A stretch of DNA of 64,000 nucleotides from Paracoccus sp. DMF-8 (lineage in GTDB: Bacteria; Pseudomonadota; Alphaproteobacteria; Rhodobacterales; Rhodobacteraceae): positions 124,001 through 188,000 of the forward strand of contig NZ_JARJHL010000016.1 of assembly GCF_029309835.1 (NCBI RefSeq), given 5' to 3'. Positions 11,392-20,842 of the stretch are shown in pieces. The first letter of the stretch is position 1, and the number at the start of each line of letters is the position of its first letter. The notes under the pieces are model-generated. The model worked only from the letters and a program-made list of their open reading frames with translations. It was not told the origin of the DNA and did not search any database. A program made the translations under genes and the position numbers.

Positions 11392-11841
11392 TCAACCGAT
11401 TTCGTGGGACGCGGTAAAGCGATGGTGCAGGATCAGCGCATCGACCCCCGGCGCGTAATAGTTCCGGCGCAGGCCCGCCCGCTGCCAGCCCTGCGAAAGA
11501 TACAGCGCCAGCGCGGCGGGATTGTCGGATGCGACCTCCAGAAACCCCTCAGCCGCGCCCATTGCTGCGGCTTTTGCCTGAAATTCATGCAAAAGCTGGC
11601 GGCCGCGACCTTGGCGCCGGGCCTCGGGGGCGACGGCAAGGGTCAGCAGTTCCGCCTCGTCCGCGATGACCCGTCCGATCAGGAACCCCGCCGGGCGGGT
11701 CAGCAGAAAGCTGCCGCGCCTGTCCGTCAGCGCGGCGATTTCGCCCGCCGACCATGCGCGGGGATGGGCGGGAAAGCACCGGGCATGGATCTGCGCCAGA
11801 TCCTTCGGCGCGGGGGCCCTTGGTGATGGGGTAGGGGTCAC
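11392..11841 (-). CDS. rimI: Ribosomal-protein-alanine N-acetyltransferase RimI-like (GNAT)
   Basis: GNAT acetyltransferase of 149 residues; RimI acetylates the N-terminal alanine of ribosomal protein S18. The acetyl-CoA loop is AVAPEARRQGRGRQLL, followed by FLEVASDNPAALALYLSQGW and GLRRNYY, both typical of RimI. The proposed GTG start (11841) overlaps the tsaB stop (GTGA); a longer frame upstream is a shadow of tsaB. The tsaB-rimI pairing is common and supports the assignment. Confidence 0.9.
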   Translation of the reverse strand: MTPTPSPRAPAPKDLAQIHARCFPAHPRAWSAGEIAALTDRRGSFLLTRPAGFLIGRVIADEAELLTLAVAPEARRQGRGRQLLHEFQAKAAAMGAAEGFLEVASDNPAALALYLSQGWQRAGLRRNYYAPGVDALILHHRFTASHEIG

Positions 11842-12427
11842 GGCAGCATGACCGGGCCACGGTCGCGCGCCGGCGCGGCATCGGCCGGGCGCAGATAGAT
11901 CGGCGCGGGGCGGGGCTGGGGCGTGTCGCGGCGTGCGAGCGCCAGCCGCGCGATGCCTTCGGCAATCGGCATGACGGGGGTCGAGATGATCGGGCCGGGG
12001 GGCAGTTCCCTGCGCAGGCACATGGCCGGAAGGGGGGGGGCCGGAAGGGTGGGGGCGTCGCCGAAATCCTGCCAGATCACCTCATCCCCGCGGGCGGGGA
12101 TCACGATGCGGCAGGGGCGGGGCAGGCCAAGCGCCAGCGCCTCGGTCGCGCCGATGCCGATGGCGGGAATGCCAAGCGACAGCGACAGGCCGCGTGCGGC
12201 GGCGACGGCGATGCGGATGCCGGTGAAATTGCCGGGGCCGGTGCCCGTGCCGATCACCGACAGGTCGGACCAGGTGCAGCCTCGTCGGCCAGCACCCGTT
12301 CCAGCATCGGAAACAGATGTTCGGCCTGACCCCGCGCCATATCGACATGGGCCGAGGCCAGCAGGCGGTCGCCGGATATCAAGCAGGCCGCGCAATGCGC
12401 GGCCGATGTGTCGAATCCGCGGACAGG
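11838..12427 (-). CDS. tsaB: tRNA threonylcarbamoyladenosine biosynthesis protein TsaB (frameshifted, start uncertain)
   Basis: ASKHA-fold partner of TsaD needed for the essential t6A modification at position 37 of tRNAs. The N-terminal part reads GFDTSAAHCAACLISGDRLL and MARGQAEHLFPMLERVLADE; the second part, in another frame, reads SDLSVIGTGTGPGNFTGIRI and continues to the end. One missing base near 12281 separates them. The start is unclear: an in-frame TGA lies four codons before GFDTSAA and there is no ATG, GTG or TTG between, so a second error near the 5' end is likely. As tsaB is essential, decay is improbable. Located between the Nfu gene and rimI. Confidence 0.85.
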
Positions 12428-12997
12428 TCAGGCAACCGGGCGAACCTCGGTCACTTCGGGGATATAATGGCGCAGCAGGTTTTCGATGCCCATCTTCAGC
12501 GTCAGCGTGGACGAGGGGCAGCCCGCGCAGGCGCCCTGCATGTGCAGATAGACGATGCCGCGATCAAAGCCGTGAAAGGTGATGTCGCCGCCATCCTGCG
12601 CCACGGCGGGACGGACGCGGGTGTCCAGCAGTTCCTTGATCTGGTCGACGATTTCAGGATCCGGCCCGTCATGGCTGACATGGCCGGTATGACCGCCGGC
12701 GGTATCGGCGCCGCCCTGCATGACCGGGGCGCCCGACTGGAAATGTTCCATGATCGCGCCCAGGATCGAGGGCTTGAGATGATCCCATGCCACCTCGTCC
12801 GATTTCGTCACGGTGACGAAATCCGACCCCAGAAAGACGCCGGTCACGCCCGGAACGTCAAAGATGCGGCGGGCAAGCGGGCTGGGCGCCGATGCCTCGG
12901 CCGAGGGGAAATCGGCGGTGCCCTGACCCAGGACGGTTTCGCCGGGCAGGAATTTCAGCGTCGCCGGGTTCGGCGTGGTTTCGGTCTGAATGAACAT
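12428..12997 (-). CDS. NifU-like iron-sulfur scaffold/carrier protein (Nfu type)
   Basis: Fe-S cluster carrier of 189 residues. The N-terminal Nfu_N domain starts MFIQTETTPNPATLKFLPG and includes IFDVPGVTGVFLGSDFVTVTK; the C-terminal NifU domain has DTRVRPAVAQDGGDI and the cluster-ligating GACAGCPSS (CxxC). The start is supported by an AAGGAG ribosome binding site. A His/Gly-rich linker (GGHTGHVSHDG) joins the domains. Followed directly by tsaB and rimI on the same strand. Confidence 0.94.
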   Translation of the reverse strand: MFIQTETTPNPATLKFLPGETVLGQGTADFPSAEASAPSPLARRIFDVPGVTGVFLGSDFVTVTKSDEVAWDHLKPSILGAIMEHFQSGAPVMQGGADTAGGHTGHVSHDGPDPEIVDQIKELLDTRVRPAVAQDGGDITFHGFDRGIVYLHMQGACAGCPSSTLTLKMGIENLLRHYIPEVTEVRPVA

Positions 12998-13099
12998 CGG
13001 GTGCTCCTTTGGCGCAGATATGGGGATCGGGGGTGCCGCAAGTCAAGTCAGGTCCGGATCAAAAGCGGGCCGCGTCAGGGGATCGCGTCGCGAGGCGGG

Positions 13100-13561
13100 T
13101 CAGCCGCGTGTCACCTGTTCCAGCCTTTCGCGCGACAGATCGCCCGGAACGATGGTCACCGGGCAGGTCATGTTGGGCATTTCGCGCAAGAGCCGCGTCA
13201 CCAGCGGGCCCGGCCCCGAACTGTCCGAGGCCGCCGCCAGCACCACGACGCCGATATCGGGATCGGCAGCGACCTGCGCCAGCAATTCGGTGCCGGGGTC
13301 GCCTTCGCGGATAATCAGTTCGGGTTCGACGCCGGGGCGGTCGCGCATCCATTTCGCGAAAACCTCGAAATGGGCCTCGATCCGGTCCTGCGCCTCGGCG
13401 CGCATGACATCGGCGACGCCCATGCCATGCTGGATCTCTCCTGCGGGAATCACCGCCAGCACCTGCACCCCGCCATTGGTCCGCGCGGCCCGCAGCGCGG
13501 CAAAGCGGATGGCGTTGATACATTCCCGCGTGTCGTCCAGCACGACCAGAAGTTTACGCAT
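13100..13561 (-). CDS. Universal stress protein family (UspA) protein
   Basis: Cytoplasmic protein of 153 residues with the Usp alpha/beta fold. It starts MRKLLVVLDDTRECINAIRFA, has a mid-domain VLAVIP strand, and ends with a nucleotide-binding-like region (GPLVTRLLREMPNMTCPVTIVP) that lacks the full GxxGxnnG(S/T) motif of ATP-binding members. It precedes the Nfu gene on the same strand with about 100 bases between, so co-transcription is possible. The ligand and stress role are unknown. Confidence 0.88.
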   Translation of the reverse strand: MRKLLVVLDDTRECINAIRFAALRAARTNGGVQVLAVIPAGEIQHGMGVADVMRAEAQDRIEAHFEVFAKWMRDRPGVEPELIIREGDPGTELLAQVAADPDIGVVVLAAASDSSGPGPLVTRLLREMPNMTCPVTIVPGDLSRERLEQVTRG

Positions 13562-13720
13562 TGTTCACCTTTTGCAGAGCCGTGCTGCGCAAAGACTGGC
13601 CGAAAGGCAACGGTCCCGCAAGCGACGGCGCCGATTTTAATTGATGCGGTTTGCAATTCAACCAAGCTATGTTACGGCAAAAAAGTCAGTAGGTCAGACC
13701 AAAGAATATCGAGCTATATC

Positions 13721-14488
13721 GTGACCATTCACCACGACTGGGACAGGACAGACGGCCATAAACTCGTGTCGGCCGGACCGCTCGGGCTGGCGTGGCTGTT
13801 ACGGGGGCGGTCATCCTCCAATGGCATGACGGTCCGCAAAAGGGCCTCTGACATCACCTTTGCCCTGCTTTTGCTGATTCCCCTGTCCGTCGTCATGCTG
13901 ATCGTCGCCGCGGTTCTGCTGCTGACGCAGGGGCGCCCGCTGTTCTATGTCGCGCCACGGATGCGGGCGCCGGGACAGCCGTTCAACCTGCTGAAATTCC
14001 GCACCATGCTGCGCGATGAGGGCGATTCCGGCGCGACCGGGGCGCACAAGAACTGGCAGATCACCCGTGTCGGCCGCGTGTTGCGCCGCACCCGCATCGA
14101 TGAACTGCCGCAGCTGTTCAACATCCTGCGCGGCGACATGAGCTTTGTCGGCCCCCGCCCGCCGTTGCGCGAATATGTCGAACGCTTCCCCAAGCAATAT
14201 TCCGCGGTTCTGGTCAATCGGCCGGGCGTCACCGGCCTTGCCACGATGATCTATCACGCGCATGAAGACCGGATCATGGCATCGTGCCAGACCGCCGAGG
14301 CGACCGAGGCCGCCTATTACCGCCGCTGCCTGCCGACCAAGCTGCGGCTGGATCTGATCTATCAGCGCCGCAACAACCTGCGCGTCGATCTGTGGATCAT
14401 CATGAATACGGTGATGACGGTGATCCTGCCGAACTGGCAGGGCCGTCGCCCCTGCCGCCGCCGCAACGGGGAACGCGGCGAAGGCTGA
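13721..14488 (+). CDS. Exopolysaccharide-type sugar transferase (polyprenyl-phosphate sugar-1-phosphate transferase)
   Basis: Membrane-anchored bacterial sugar transferase of about 255 residues that would start exopolysaccharide synthesis by loading a sugar phosphate onto undecaprenyl phosphate. After a hydrophobic anchor (ITFALLLLIPLSVVMLIVAA) come the family blocks FNLLKFRTM, RVGRVLRRTRIDELPQLFN, GDMSFVGPRPPL and NRPGVTGLA, then a second C-terminal hydrophobic stretch. The start is uncertain: GTG at 13721 gives a 35-residue N-terminal extension with reasonable codon use, while ATG at 13826 begins at the anchor. No other capsule genes are adjacent. Confidence 0.87.
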   Translation: MTIHHDWDRTDGHKLVSAGPLGLAWLLRGRSSSNGMTVRKRASDITFALLLLIPLSVVMLIVAAVLLLTQGRPLFYVAPRMRAPGQPFNLLKFRTMLRDEGDSGATGAHKNWQITRVGRVLRRTRIDELPQLFNILRGDMSFVGPRPPLREYVERFPKQYSAVLVNRPGVTGLATMIYHAHEDRIMASCQTAEATEAAYYRRCLPTKLRLDLIYQRRNNLRVDLWIIMNTVMTVILPNWQGRRPCRRRNGERGEG

Positions 14489-14538
14489 TCGCCCGCGCAT
14501 CTGCCCTGTAACATCCTGAAGCCGCCGCCTCTTGGTTG

Positions 14539-15339
14539 CTAGTCGCGCCAGACCTGTGCCCCGTCCCCGAACGGGTCCGCCGGATAGCCGACGCCCGTCA
14601 GATACAGCCCCTGCGACGGGCAGACCGGCCCGCAGGCCGCGCGGTCACATGCCGCCAGCGCCGTCGCCACGCGATCGGGCTGCCATGCCCCCGCGCCGAC
14701 CCGTTCCAATGTGCCGACGATCGAGCGCACCTGATTGTGCAGAAAGGACCGCGCCCGCAGGTAAAAGCGGTATTCGCGGCCCGTCTCCAGCGGGATTTCG
14801 CGGATCGTGATGTCATCCAGCGACTTTACCGGGCTGGCCGCCTGACACATGGTCGAACGAAAGGTGGTGAAGTCATGCCGCCCGATCAGATGCGCCGCGC
14901 CTGCGCGCATGGCCTCGCTGTCCAGCGGCTGCTGGACCTGCCAGACCCGGCCGCGCTCATGCACGACAGGCGCGCGGCGGGCGATCAGGCGAAAGGCATA
15001 GCGCCGCTCGATGGCGGAAAAACGGGCGTGGAAATCGTCCGGCACGGCGGCGGCGGCGGTGATCGCGATGGGGGCGGGCTTCAGGTGCCAGTTCAGGGCC
15101 TGCGCCAGCTTGAACGGGTCCCATGCGCGGACCAGATCGGCATGGGCGACCTGACCCGTCGCGTGGACGCCCGCATCGGTGCGCCCGGCGGCGGCGATCC
15201 GCGCACCTGCCGCAAAGCCGGGATCCAGCCGGGCAAGCGCCCGTTCCAGCGCGCCCTGAACGCTTGGGTGTTCGGCCTGCGCCTGCCAGCCGGCAAAGGG
15301 CACGCCGTCATATTCGACCTGCAAGGCGTAGCGTGGCAT
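14539..15339 (-). CDS. truA: tRNA pseudouridine(38-40) synthase
   Basis: Converts uridines 38-40 in the tRNA anticodon stem to pseudouridine; 266 residues. It starts [19 protein letters not shown], contains the catalytic-aspartate motif [17 protein letters not shown], and ends with [13 protein letters not shown] and [10 protein letters not shown], all TruA signatures. It begins five bases after the stop of the XpaC-like gene, so it is probably transcribed with it. Confidence 0.96.
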   Translation of the reverse strand: MPRYALQVEYDGVPFAGWQAQAEHPSVQGALERALARLDPGFAAGARIAAAGRTDAGVHATGQVAHADLVRAWDPFKLAQALNWHLKPAPIAITAAAAVPDDFHARFSAIERRYAFRLIARRAPVVHERGRVWQVQQPLDSEAMRAGAAHLIGRHDFTTFRSTMCQAASPVKSLDDITIREIPLETGREYRFYLRARSFLHNQVRSIVGTLERVGAGAWQPDRVATALAACDRAACGPVCPSQGLYLTGVGYPADPFGDGAQVWRD

Positions 15340-15344
15340 GGCGT

Positions 15345-16322
15345 TCAGTCGCGCCTGTCGCGGGTCTTGCTGCCTTCGGGCAGGATCAGGTTTTCCGGCA
15401 CGGGCCGGTTCAGGTAGGTCATCGTGTCGTCGGTGCGGATGCCTTCGCGGGCCAGACGTTCGGACAGCACCTGCATTTCGATATCCAGATTGGTGCGGCT
15501 GCCCTCGATCAGCTGACGGGTGCGGGCGGCGAAATTGGTTTCCAGATCGGCCAGCAGCGCCTCGTAATCGGCGCGGGCGCGTTCGTCACGGGTCTGGGCA
15601 TAGAGATCGGCGAATTTCACCGTCGCGTCCCGCGCGCCCATCAGATAGACGCCCAGATAGCGGCGCGCGGCAGCCAGATCGCCGGGGTCCTCCTCGACCC
15701 GGGCGAACAGTTCGCGGGCGGTGGCAGAGAACAGGTGGACGCGGGCCTCCAGCCGACGGTCGCCGGTGCGCAGAATGGCGTCGCGCATGGCGCGCAGGTA
15801 ATCCTCGCCCTCGGCGACGATGCGGGCGACGCGATCCTGTTGAAAGCTGTCGATGCCTTCCATCCCCTTGTCGCGCATGGGGTCGGTGCCAAAGGTCAGC
15901 CATTGCAGGATCGAGCCGACGACGCCGATGATTCCCGCGCCCGCCATCGCCGCCGTGCCGGGTTCATAGGACCCGACGGCCAGCCCCAGCCCGGTCAGCA
16001 CGCCCCCGAACAGCTTGCGCGGAAAGGCCGGGCGGCGGGCGACGCGGCGGGCGTTATAGGCGGCTTCGGCGCGCAGGCCCTCGCGCGTCATCCACATGCC
16101 GGATGCCAGAATGCCAAAGCCCGCAAGGCTGGTCGCCATGATCAGCGGGTCCTGAAAAAACGCCGAAACCAGCAGCGGCGTCGCGGCGATGGTGACCCAT
16201 CGCGTCCGCGATTCCTGCGGGTGGCGGATGTCGCCCGGAATGGCGCGGGCGGGCAGGTCGCTGCCGCGCGGCTGGTCGCGCTGCGTGTCGGGCGAATAGC
16301 GTCCGGTATAGCGTTTGGCCAT
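15345..16322 (-). CDS. XpaC-like (5-bromo-4-chloroindolyl phosphate hydrolysis) family membrane protein
   Basis: Protein of 325 residues. A basic N-terminus ([15 protein letters not shown]) is followed by hydrophobic segments ([54 protein letters not shown]), then a soluble helical domain with heptad-like Leu/Ala spacing and the conserved region [21 protein letters not shown]. This fits the XpaC family, which in related genomes sits beside telA (toxic anion resistance); telA is not adjacent here. The start at 16322 follows a G-rich ribosome binding site. Biochemical function unknown. Preceded by a 27-codon ORF and followed by truA. Confidence 0.75.
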   Translation of the reverse strand: MAKRYTGRYSPDTQRDQPRGSDLPARAIPGDIRHPQESRTRWVTIAATPLLVSAFFQDPLIMATSLAGFGILASGMWMTREGLRAEAAYNARRVARRPAFPRKLFGGVLTGLGLAVGSYEPGTAAMAGAGIIGVVGSILQWLTFGTDPMRDKGMEGIDSFQQDRVARIVAEGEDYLRAMRDAILRTGDRRLEARVHLFSATARELFARVEEDPGDLAAARRYLGVYLMGARDATVKFADLYAQTRDERARADYEALLADLETNFAARTRQLIEGSRTNLDIEMQVLSERLAREGIRTDDTMTYLNRPVPENLILPEGSKTRDRRD

Positions 16323-16335
16323 GTGCTTGCCCCCC

Positions 16336-16419
16336 TTATGCCGCGCCCAGCAGCGACGCATAAAGCGTCAGGCCGATCAAAAGATAAAAGGACAGGCGCG
16401 ACTTTGCTTTTGGGGACAT
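16336..16419 (-). CDS. 27-residue hydrophobic peptide upstream of the XpaC-like gene
   Basis: A short frame encoding MSPKAKSRLSFYLLIGLTLY plus ASLLGAA, that is, a basic N-terminus followed by one hydrophobic helix. It has a good purine-rich ribosome binding site (gaaaggaac) and stops 13 bases before the XpaC-like ATG. It looks like a single-pass micro-membrane protein or a leader peptide. No family recognised; support comes from the ribosome binding site, composition and position only. Confidence 0.5.
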   Translation of the reverse strand: MSPKAKSRLSFYLLIGLTLYASLLGAA

Positions 16420-16751
16420 GGGGTTCCTTTCCGCCACTGTTCGGCAAGCACAACCCATGTAGGGCAGAACCCGGCGTTCAGGAATAGCCGGGCGTGCGAA
16501 AAGCGGGCGCGCAGGGCCGGGATCAACGAAATCTCAATCTTTTGGTGCTGTGATCGGGCAAGGGCGCTGCAAGGGAAAGGGGCATATGGCCGGGTGAAAG
16601 GCTTCGGTGTGGCACATATGCTGCGCAGGGGGCGCGAAGGGGGCTGTGCATCCCTGCCGGTTCGCGACCGGGTTCGTCGACGCGATCAAGGCAGGAATAT
16701 CGCGCTGGCCGATCAGAATCGGAGCAAGGAAAACGGTCATACAGGAGGGTT
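16420..16751. other. Intergenic region between the 27-aa peptide ORF and tRNA-Gly
   Basis: These 332 bases hold no convincing protein frame or structured RNA on either strand. The minus-strand promoter for the micro-peptide/XpaC-like/truA genes should lie here, but I cannot place hexamers with confidence. Confidence 0.4.
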
Positions 16752-16825
16752 TGGAGCGGGTGATGGGAATCGAACCCACGTATTCAGCTTGGAAGGCTGC
16801 TGCTCTACCATTGAGCTACACCCGC
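16752..16825 (-). tRNA. tRNA-Gly (anticodon TCC)
   Basis: The minus strand folds as a complete tRNA: acceptor GCGGGTG/CACCCGC, D arm TAGCTCAATGGTAGAGCA, anticodon loop CTTCCAA (anticodon TCC), and T arm GTGGGTTCGAATCCCAT. The TCCA 3' end (discriminator plus CCA) is encoded at 16752-16755. It reads GGA and GGG glycine codons. Confidence 0.97.
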
Positions 16826-16913
16826 GCCCTGACAGGTCTATACGGCGGGGCGGGGCATGGTGCAAGCATGAGCTTTGCTTGACGCCAGAACCGGGGCGCG
16901 GCAAGCAGATCGC

Positions 16914-18371
16914 ATGATCGATATCCGCCCGGTGGCCAATACAATCGGAAAACTGGTCGTCACCCTGGGGGTGGCGATGAGCTTGCCGATGCTGGTCGAT
17001 CTGTGGCGGGGCGACCGGAACTGGACCGCCTTTCTGGAATCGGGTGCGCTTTGCGCCATTCTGGGCAGCATTCTGGTGCTGGCGACGCGGACGGCCGACC
17101 AGTCGCTGAAGATCCAGCAGGCGTTCCTGCTGACCACGGGCCTGTGGCTGGTGCTGCCGCTGGTGGGCGCGCTGCCCTTTATGCTGGGTGCCCCCTATGC
17201 GGGCTTTTCGGATGCCTATTTCGAAGCGATGTCGGGCATGACCACGACCGGCACGACCGCCTTTCCCAAGCTGGACGGCCTGCCGCAGGGCACGCATCTG
17301 TGGCGGGCGATCCTGCAATGGACGGGCGGGTTGGGGATCATCGTGGTCGCGATGATCTTCCTGCCGGTGATGAAGGTCGGGGGCATGCAGTTCTTTCGCT
17401 CTGAAGGCTTTGACACGCTTGGGAAAATCCTGCCCCGCGCCTTTGATATCGCGACCGAGACCACGCTGGTTTACGTCTTTATCACCTGCCTGTGCTTCAT
17501 CACCTTCATCCTGCTGGGGATGAGCGGGTTCGACGCGCTGTTTCACGCGCTGACCGCCTGTTCGACGGGCGGTTTTTCGAATTATGACGCGGGTTTCGCG
17601 ACATGGCCCGGCGCGCCGCAGATCGCGGCGGCCTTTTTCATGATCGTGGCGGCGCTGCCGTTCATTCGCATGGTGCAGCTGTTTCGCGGCAACGGCGCCC
17701 CGATCTGGCGCGATGTGCAGGTCCGCGCCTATCTGCGCTGGCTGTTCTACATCGTGTCGCTGATCGTGATCTATCGTCTGGTCATTCAGGCCCCCGGCAC
17801 CGGCGCCAACCCGTTCCAGATCATAGGCGACACGGTTTTCAACGTGGTTTCAACCGCGTCCGGCACGGGTTTCGCCGCCGGAGACGTGACGATCTGGGGA
17901 CATTTCCCCTTTGCCCTGCTGATCATCATCGGGCTGGTCGGGGGCTGCACGGGATCGACCGCCTGTGCAATCAAGGTGTTCCGCTTTCTGGTGCTGTTCC
18001 GGGCCATTCGCGCGCAGGCGCGCAGGATGCATTCGCCGCACCGCGTCTTTCCCCTGACGCTCGAAGGGCGTCCGCTGGACCGCGACGTGGTCAGTTCGGT
18101 CATGGCGTTTTTCACGCTGTTCATCCTGACCTTTGGCCTGCTGATCGTCGGGCTGTCGCTGACCGGGCTGCACCCGCGCACCGCCCTGACCGGGGCATGG
18201 ACGGCGATTGCCAATGTCGGCCCGGTCTGGGGCCCCGAGGTCAGCCGAAACGGGGCGGTCGATCAGTTTCCGACCGCCGCGAAATGGCTGATGATCATCG
18301 GGATGTTTCTTGGCCGGTTGGAGCTTCTGTCGGTGCTTGTCCTGCTTCTGCCGCGCTTCTGGCGTCAGTAG
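16914..18371 (+). CDS. trkH: Trk-type potassium uptake membrane protein TrkH
   Basis: Potassium-translocating subunit of the Trk system, 485 residues and about 8-10 membrane helices arranged as repeated helix-pore-helix units. Filter regions are visible: FEAMSGMTTTGTTAFP, TACSTGGFSNYDAGF, VVSTASGTGFAAGD and IANVGPVWGPEVS. The C-terminus LLPRFWRQ is typical. The start at 16914 (MIDIRPVANTIGKL) is preferred to an upstream TTG. Its NAD-binding partner TrkA is not in the window. The last 77 bases overlap the convergent SPOR-like gene. Confidence 0.95.
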   Translation: MIDIRPVANTIGKLVVTLGVAMSLPMLVDLWRGDRNWTAFLESGALCAILGSILVLATRTADQSLKIQQAFLLTTGLWLVLPLVGALPFMLGAPYAGFSDAYFEAMSGMTTTGTTAFPKLDGLPQGTHLWRAILQWTGGLGIIVVAMIFLPVMKVGGMQFFRSEGFDTLGKILPRAFDIATETTLVYVFITCLCFITFILLGMSGFDALFHALTACSTGGFSNYDAGFATWPGAPQIAAAFFMIVAALPFIRMVQLFRGNGAPIWRDVQVRAYLRWLFYIVSLIVIYRLVIQAPGTGANPFQIIGDTVFNVVSTASGTGFAAGDVTIWGHFPFALLIIIGLVGGCTGSTACAIKVFRFLVLFRAIRAQARRMHSPHRVFPLTLEGRPLDRDVVSSVMAFFTLFILTFGLLIVGLSLTGLHPRTALTGAWTAIANVGPVWGPEVSRNGAVDQFPTAAKWLMIIGMFLGRLELLSVLVLLLPRFWRQ

Positions 18372-19827
18372 CGGGCACCAGCAGGGCGGTGTTTTCCGCA
18401 GGCGCAAAGCGCGTCAGCCCGTCCGAGATTTCGGCCAGGATCCGGGGCTGGTTTTCTGCATCGGCGACCGGCCAGATCAGCACGAATCCCTGCACCGTAT
18501 CGTCGACGACGCGGGTTTCGGCATAGCCGATATGGGTGTCGTTGCGGCCTTTCAGGATCGCCTGCCCGCGCGTGATGCTGCGCTCGGGCGAGGGCACCCA
18601 GCCAAGCGCGGTGACCAGCCCGGTCAGGTCCAGCATTTCCTGTTGCCCGCCCGGCTGGCTGATCAGGATCAGCGCGGCGCCGGAATTGTCCTTTGGGCCA
18701 TAGATCGACAGCGCGCGTTCGGTGCGGTCGAATTGCAGCGCCTGCATCGGCGCGGGCAGCGACAGGCCGGTATAGTCGTCGCGCAGGTCGACCAGCCCGA
18801 CCTCGGACCGCCAGGCCTCGCGGCGGCGGATCAGTTCGTGCATCGCGGTATCGGCATCGGGCGAGGCGCGCAGGGCCACGACCTCGCTGGCGATGGCGGC
18901 GCGGGTCATCGGGCCGTCCTTGCCGTCGATCGCGCCGTCATAATGCCCGGCCCAACGCAGGGCGCGCTGGATATCTTCCAGCGCCGGGGCGGTCTGGCCT
19001 TCGGCGGCAGGGGTGTCGGCAGGCGGGGCCGCGCCTTCGACGGCGACCTGCCCCATATCGGCGCCCGGCGCGACAAAGGCATCGCGCGGCACGGCATTGG
19101 CGGCGCGGAAAGCGGCCAGCCAGCGGGTCGCCAGATCCTGCTCCATCGGGCCGACGGCAACGGCATAGCGGCCGTTTTCCAACTGCCACAGGCTGGCATC
19201 GGGCAGGGTTTCGCGCCGCGCGTTCAGCAGTTCCTGCGCGCGGGCCAGATCGCTATCCGATTCGATGCGGATGAAAAAGCCGGTGGGAACGGGGGCGGGT
19301 TCCGGTTCGGCGACGGTTTCGCCGACTGCGTCGGGGACGACCTCGGGGGCCGCTTCGGTTGTGTCAGGTTCTGTGGTGCCGGATTCGGTGGTGCCAGATT
19401 CAGTGGTGCCGGTCTCGGTCGCCGCGTCACCCGGTTGCGCCCCGCCCGCCAGCGCATCGGCATCGAACAGCGAGGGCGAGCCGCCCTCTGCCGCCTCTGC
19501 CACGGGCGCGGCAGCGACGGGTGTCATCTGCTGGTTGCCCGCCGGGGCGATAAAGCTGTCATCCGGGATCCTGCGCTGCGATTTCAGGTCGTCCAGCAGG
19601 GGCGCGGCGTCTTCGCGGGGCAGGGGGCCAAGCGCGATGGCGACCCAATCGCCGTTCAGCGGAAAGGTCACGACATTCGGGAATTGCGCCCCCCAGTTCG
19701 CGGCGGTTTCCTGCGCGGCTTCGGCACCGCGTTTCGCCTCGATCCGGATGACGACATCCTCGGCCGCGGCCGCAGTTGCCAATACGACGGGCAGGGCTGC
19801 CCCGATGATCCTTGCAAAGCTGCGCAT
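18295..19827 (-). CDS. Exported SPOR-like/peptidoglycan-binding domain protein
   Basis: Secreted protein of 510 residues with a cleavable signal peptide (MRSFARIIGAALPVVLATAAAA). Two SPOR-like repeats follow (VVIRIEAKRGAEAAQE...; TGFFIRIESDSDLARAQ...), each ending DDSFIAP or RDAFVAP, separated by an acidic Thr/Glu linker with TTESGTTESGTTEPDTTE repeats. A peptidoglycan-binding-like segment (EDIQRALRWAGHYDGAIDGKDGPMTRAAI) precedes a C-terminal domain of about 170 residues that I do not recognise. A GAGGGA ribosome binding site fixes the start. No protease or amidase residues were found. A role in the cell envelope is inferred; its substrate is unknown. Confidence 0.75.
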   Translation of the reverse strand: MRSFARIIGAALPVVLATAAAAEDVVIRIEAKRGAEAAQETAANWGAQFPNVVTFPLNGDWVAIALGPLPREDAAPLLDDLKSQRRIPDDSFIAPAGNQQMTPVAAAPVAEAAEGGSPSLFDADALAGGAQPGDAATETGTTESGTTESGTTEPDTTEAAPEVVPDAVGETVAEPEPAPVPTGFFIRIESDSDLARAQELLNARRETLPDASLWQLENGRYAVAVGPMEQDLATRWLAAFRAANAVPRDAFVAPGADMGQVAVEGAAPPADTPAAEGQTAPALEDIQRALRWAGHYDGAIDGKDGPMTRAAIASEVVALRASPDADTAMHELIRRREAWRSEVGLVDLRDDYTGLSLPAPMQALQFDRTERALSIYGPKDNSGAALILISQPGGQQEMLDLTGLVTALGWVPSPERSITRGQAILKGRNDTHIGYAETRVVDDTVQGFVLIWPVADAENQPRILAEISDGLTRFAPAENTALLVPATDARSAAEAGQAPTEAPTGQETSR

Positions 19828-19912
19828 CCACTCGTCCCTCTGATTGACCCTGCGCCGCCCTCTGCCTAGAAGGCGACAGAAATTCCTGCCAGTTATGCCA
19901 AAGGATGCGACG

Positions 19913-20842
19913 ATGACCAGCCCCGACCGGCCCAAGAGCTTTCAGGAAATCATCCTGCGGCTGCAGAATTACTGGGCGGCTCAGGGATGCGCGGTCCTGC
20001 AACCCTATGATATGGAGGTCGGCGCGGGCACGTTCCACCCGGCGACGACGCTGCGCAGCCTTGGCACCAAGCCCTGGGCGGCGGCCTATGTCCAGCCCTC
20101 GCGCCGCCCGACGGATGGGCGTTACGGTGAAAACCCCAACCGGCTACAGCATTACTATCAATATCAGGTGATCATCAAACCATCGCCCGCGAACCTTCAG
20201 GATCTGTATCTGGGCAGCCTGAAGGCCATCGGTCTGGACCCGATGATCCACGATGTCCGTTTCGTCGAAGATGACTGGGAAAGCCCGACCCTTGGCGCTT
20301 GGGGTCTGGGCTGGGAGGTCTGGTGCGACGGGATGGAGGTCAGCCAGTTCACCTATTTCCAGCAGGTCGGCGGGCATGACTGCCGACCCGTCTCGGGCGA
20401 GCTGACCTATGGGCTGGAGCGCCTGGCCATGTATGTGCTGGGGATCGAGCATGTCATGGACATGCCCTTCAACGATCCCGCCAGCCCGATTCCGCTGACC
20501 TATGGCGATGTCTTTCTGCAAACCGAACGCGAATACAGCCGCTGGAATTTCGATCAGGCCGATACGGATATGCTGTTCCAGCATTTCAAGGATGCCGAGG
20601 CCGAATGCGACCGCATCCTGTCGGCCGATGACACCGACGCGGCGGGCCGCAATATCCCGATGGCGCACCCGGCCTATGATCAGGCGATCAAGGCCAGCCA
20701 TCTGTTCAACCTGCTGGACGCGCGCGGCGTGATCTCGGTCACCGAACGTCAGGCCTATATCGGTCGGGTGCGGGCGCTGGCCAAACGCTGCGCCGACCTG
20801 TTCGTGACCACCCCCGCAGCCACGGGCGAGCAGATCCGATGA
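19913..20842 (+). CDS. glyQ: Glycine--tRNA ligase alpha subunit
   Basis: Catalytic subunit of the heterotetrameric (alpha2beta2) glycyl-tRNA synthetase, 309 residues. Family blocks include [53 protein letters not shown] and [12 protein letters not shown], all near-invariant in GlyQ. The ATG at 19913 has AAGGA seven bases upstream; an alternative ATG at 19895 lacks this. The stop overlaps the DUF6446 start (ATGA), and glyS follows. Confidence 0.97.
   Translation: MTSPDRPKSFQEIILRLQNYWAAQGCAVLQPYDMEVGAGTFHPATTLRSLGTKPWAAAYVQPSRRPTDGRYGENPNRLQHYYQYQVIIKPSPANLQDLYLGSLKAIGLDPMIHDVRFVEDDWESPTLGAWGLGWEVWCDGMEVSQFTYFQQVGGHDCRPVSGELTYGLERLAMYVLGIEHVMDMPFNDPASPIPLTYGDVFLQTEREYSRWNFDQADTDMLFQHFKDAEAECDRILSADDTDAAGRNIPMAHPAYDQAIKASHLFNLLDARGVISVTERQAYIGRVRALAKRCADLFVTTPAATGEQIR

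Noticed and set aside
12317..13720. N-terminal extension of the sugar transferase frame back over nfu and usp
   Set aside because: This part is antisense to two conserved minus-strand genes and has no transferase similarity; the gene starts at 13721 or 13826.
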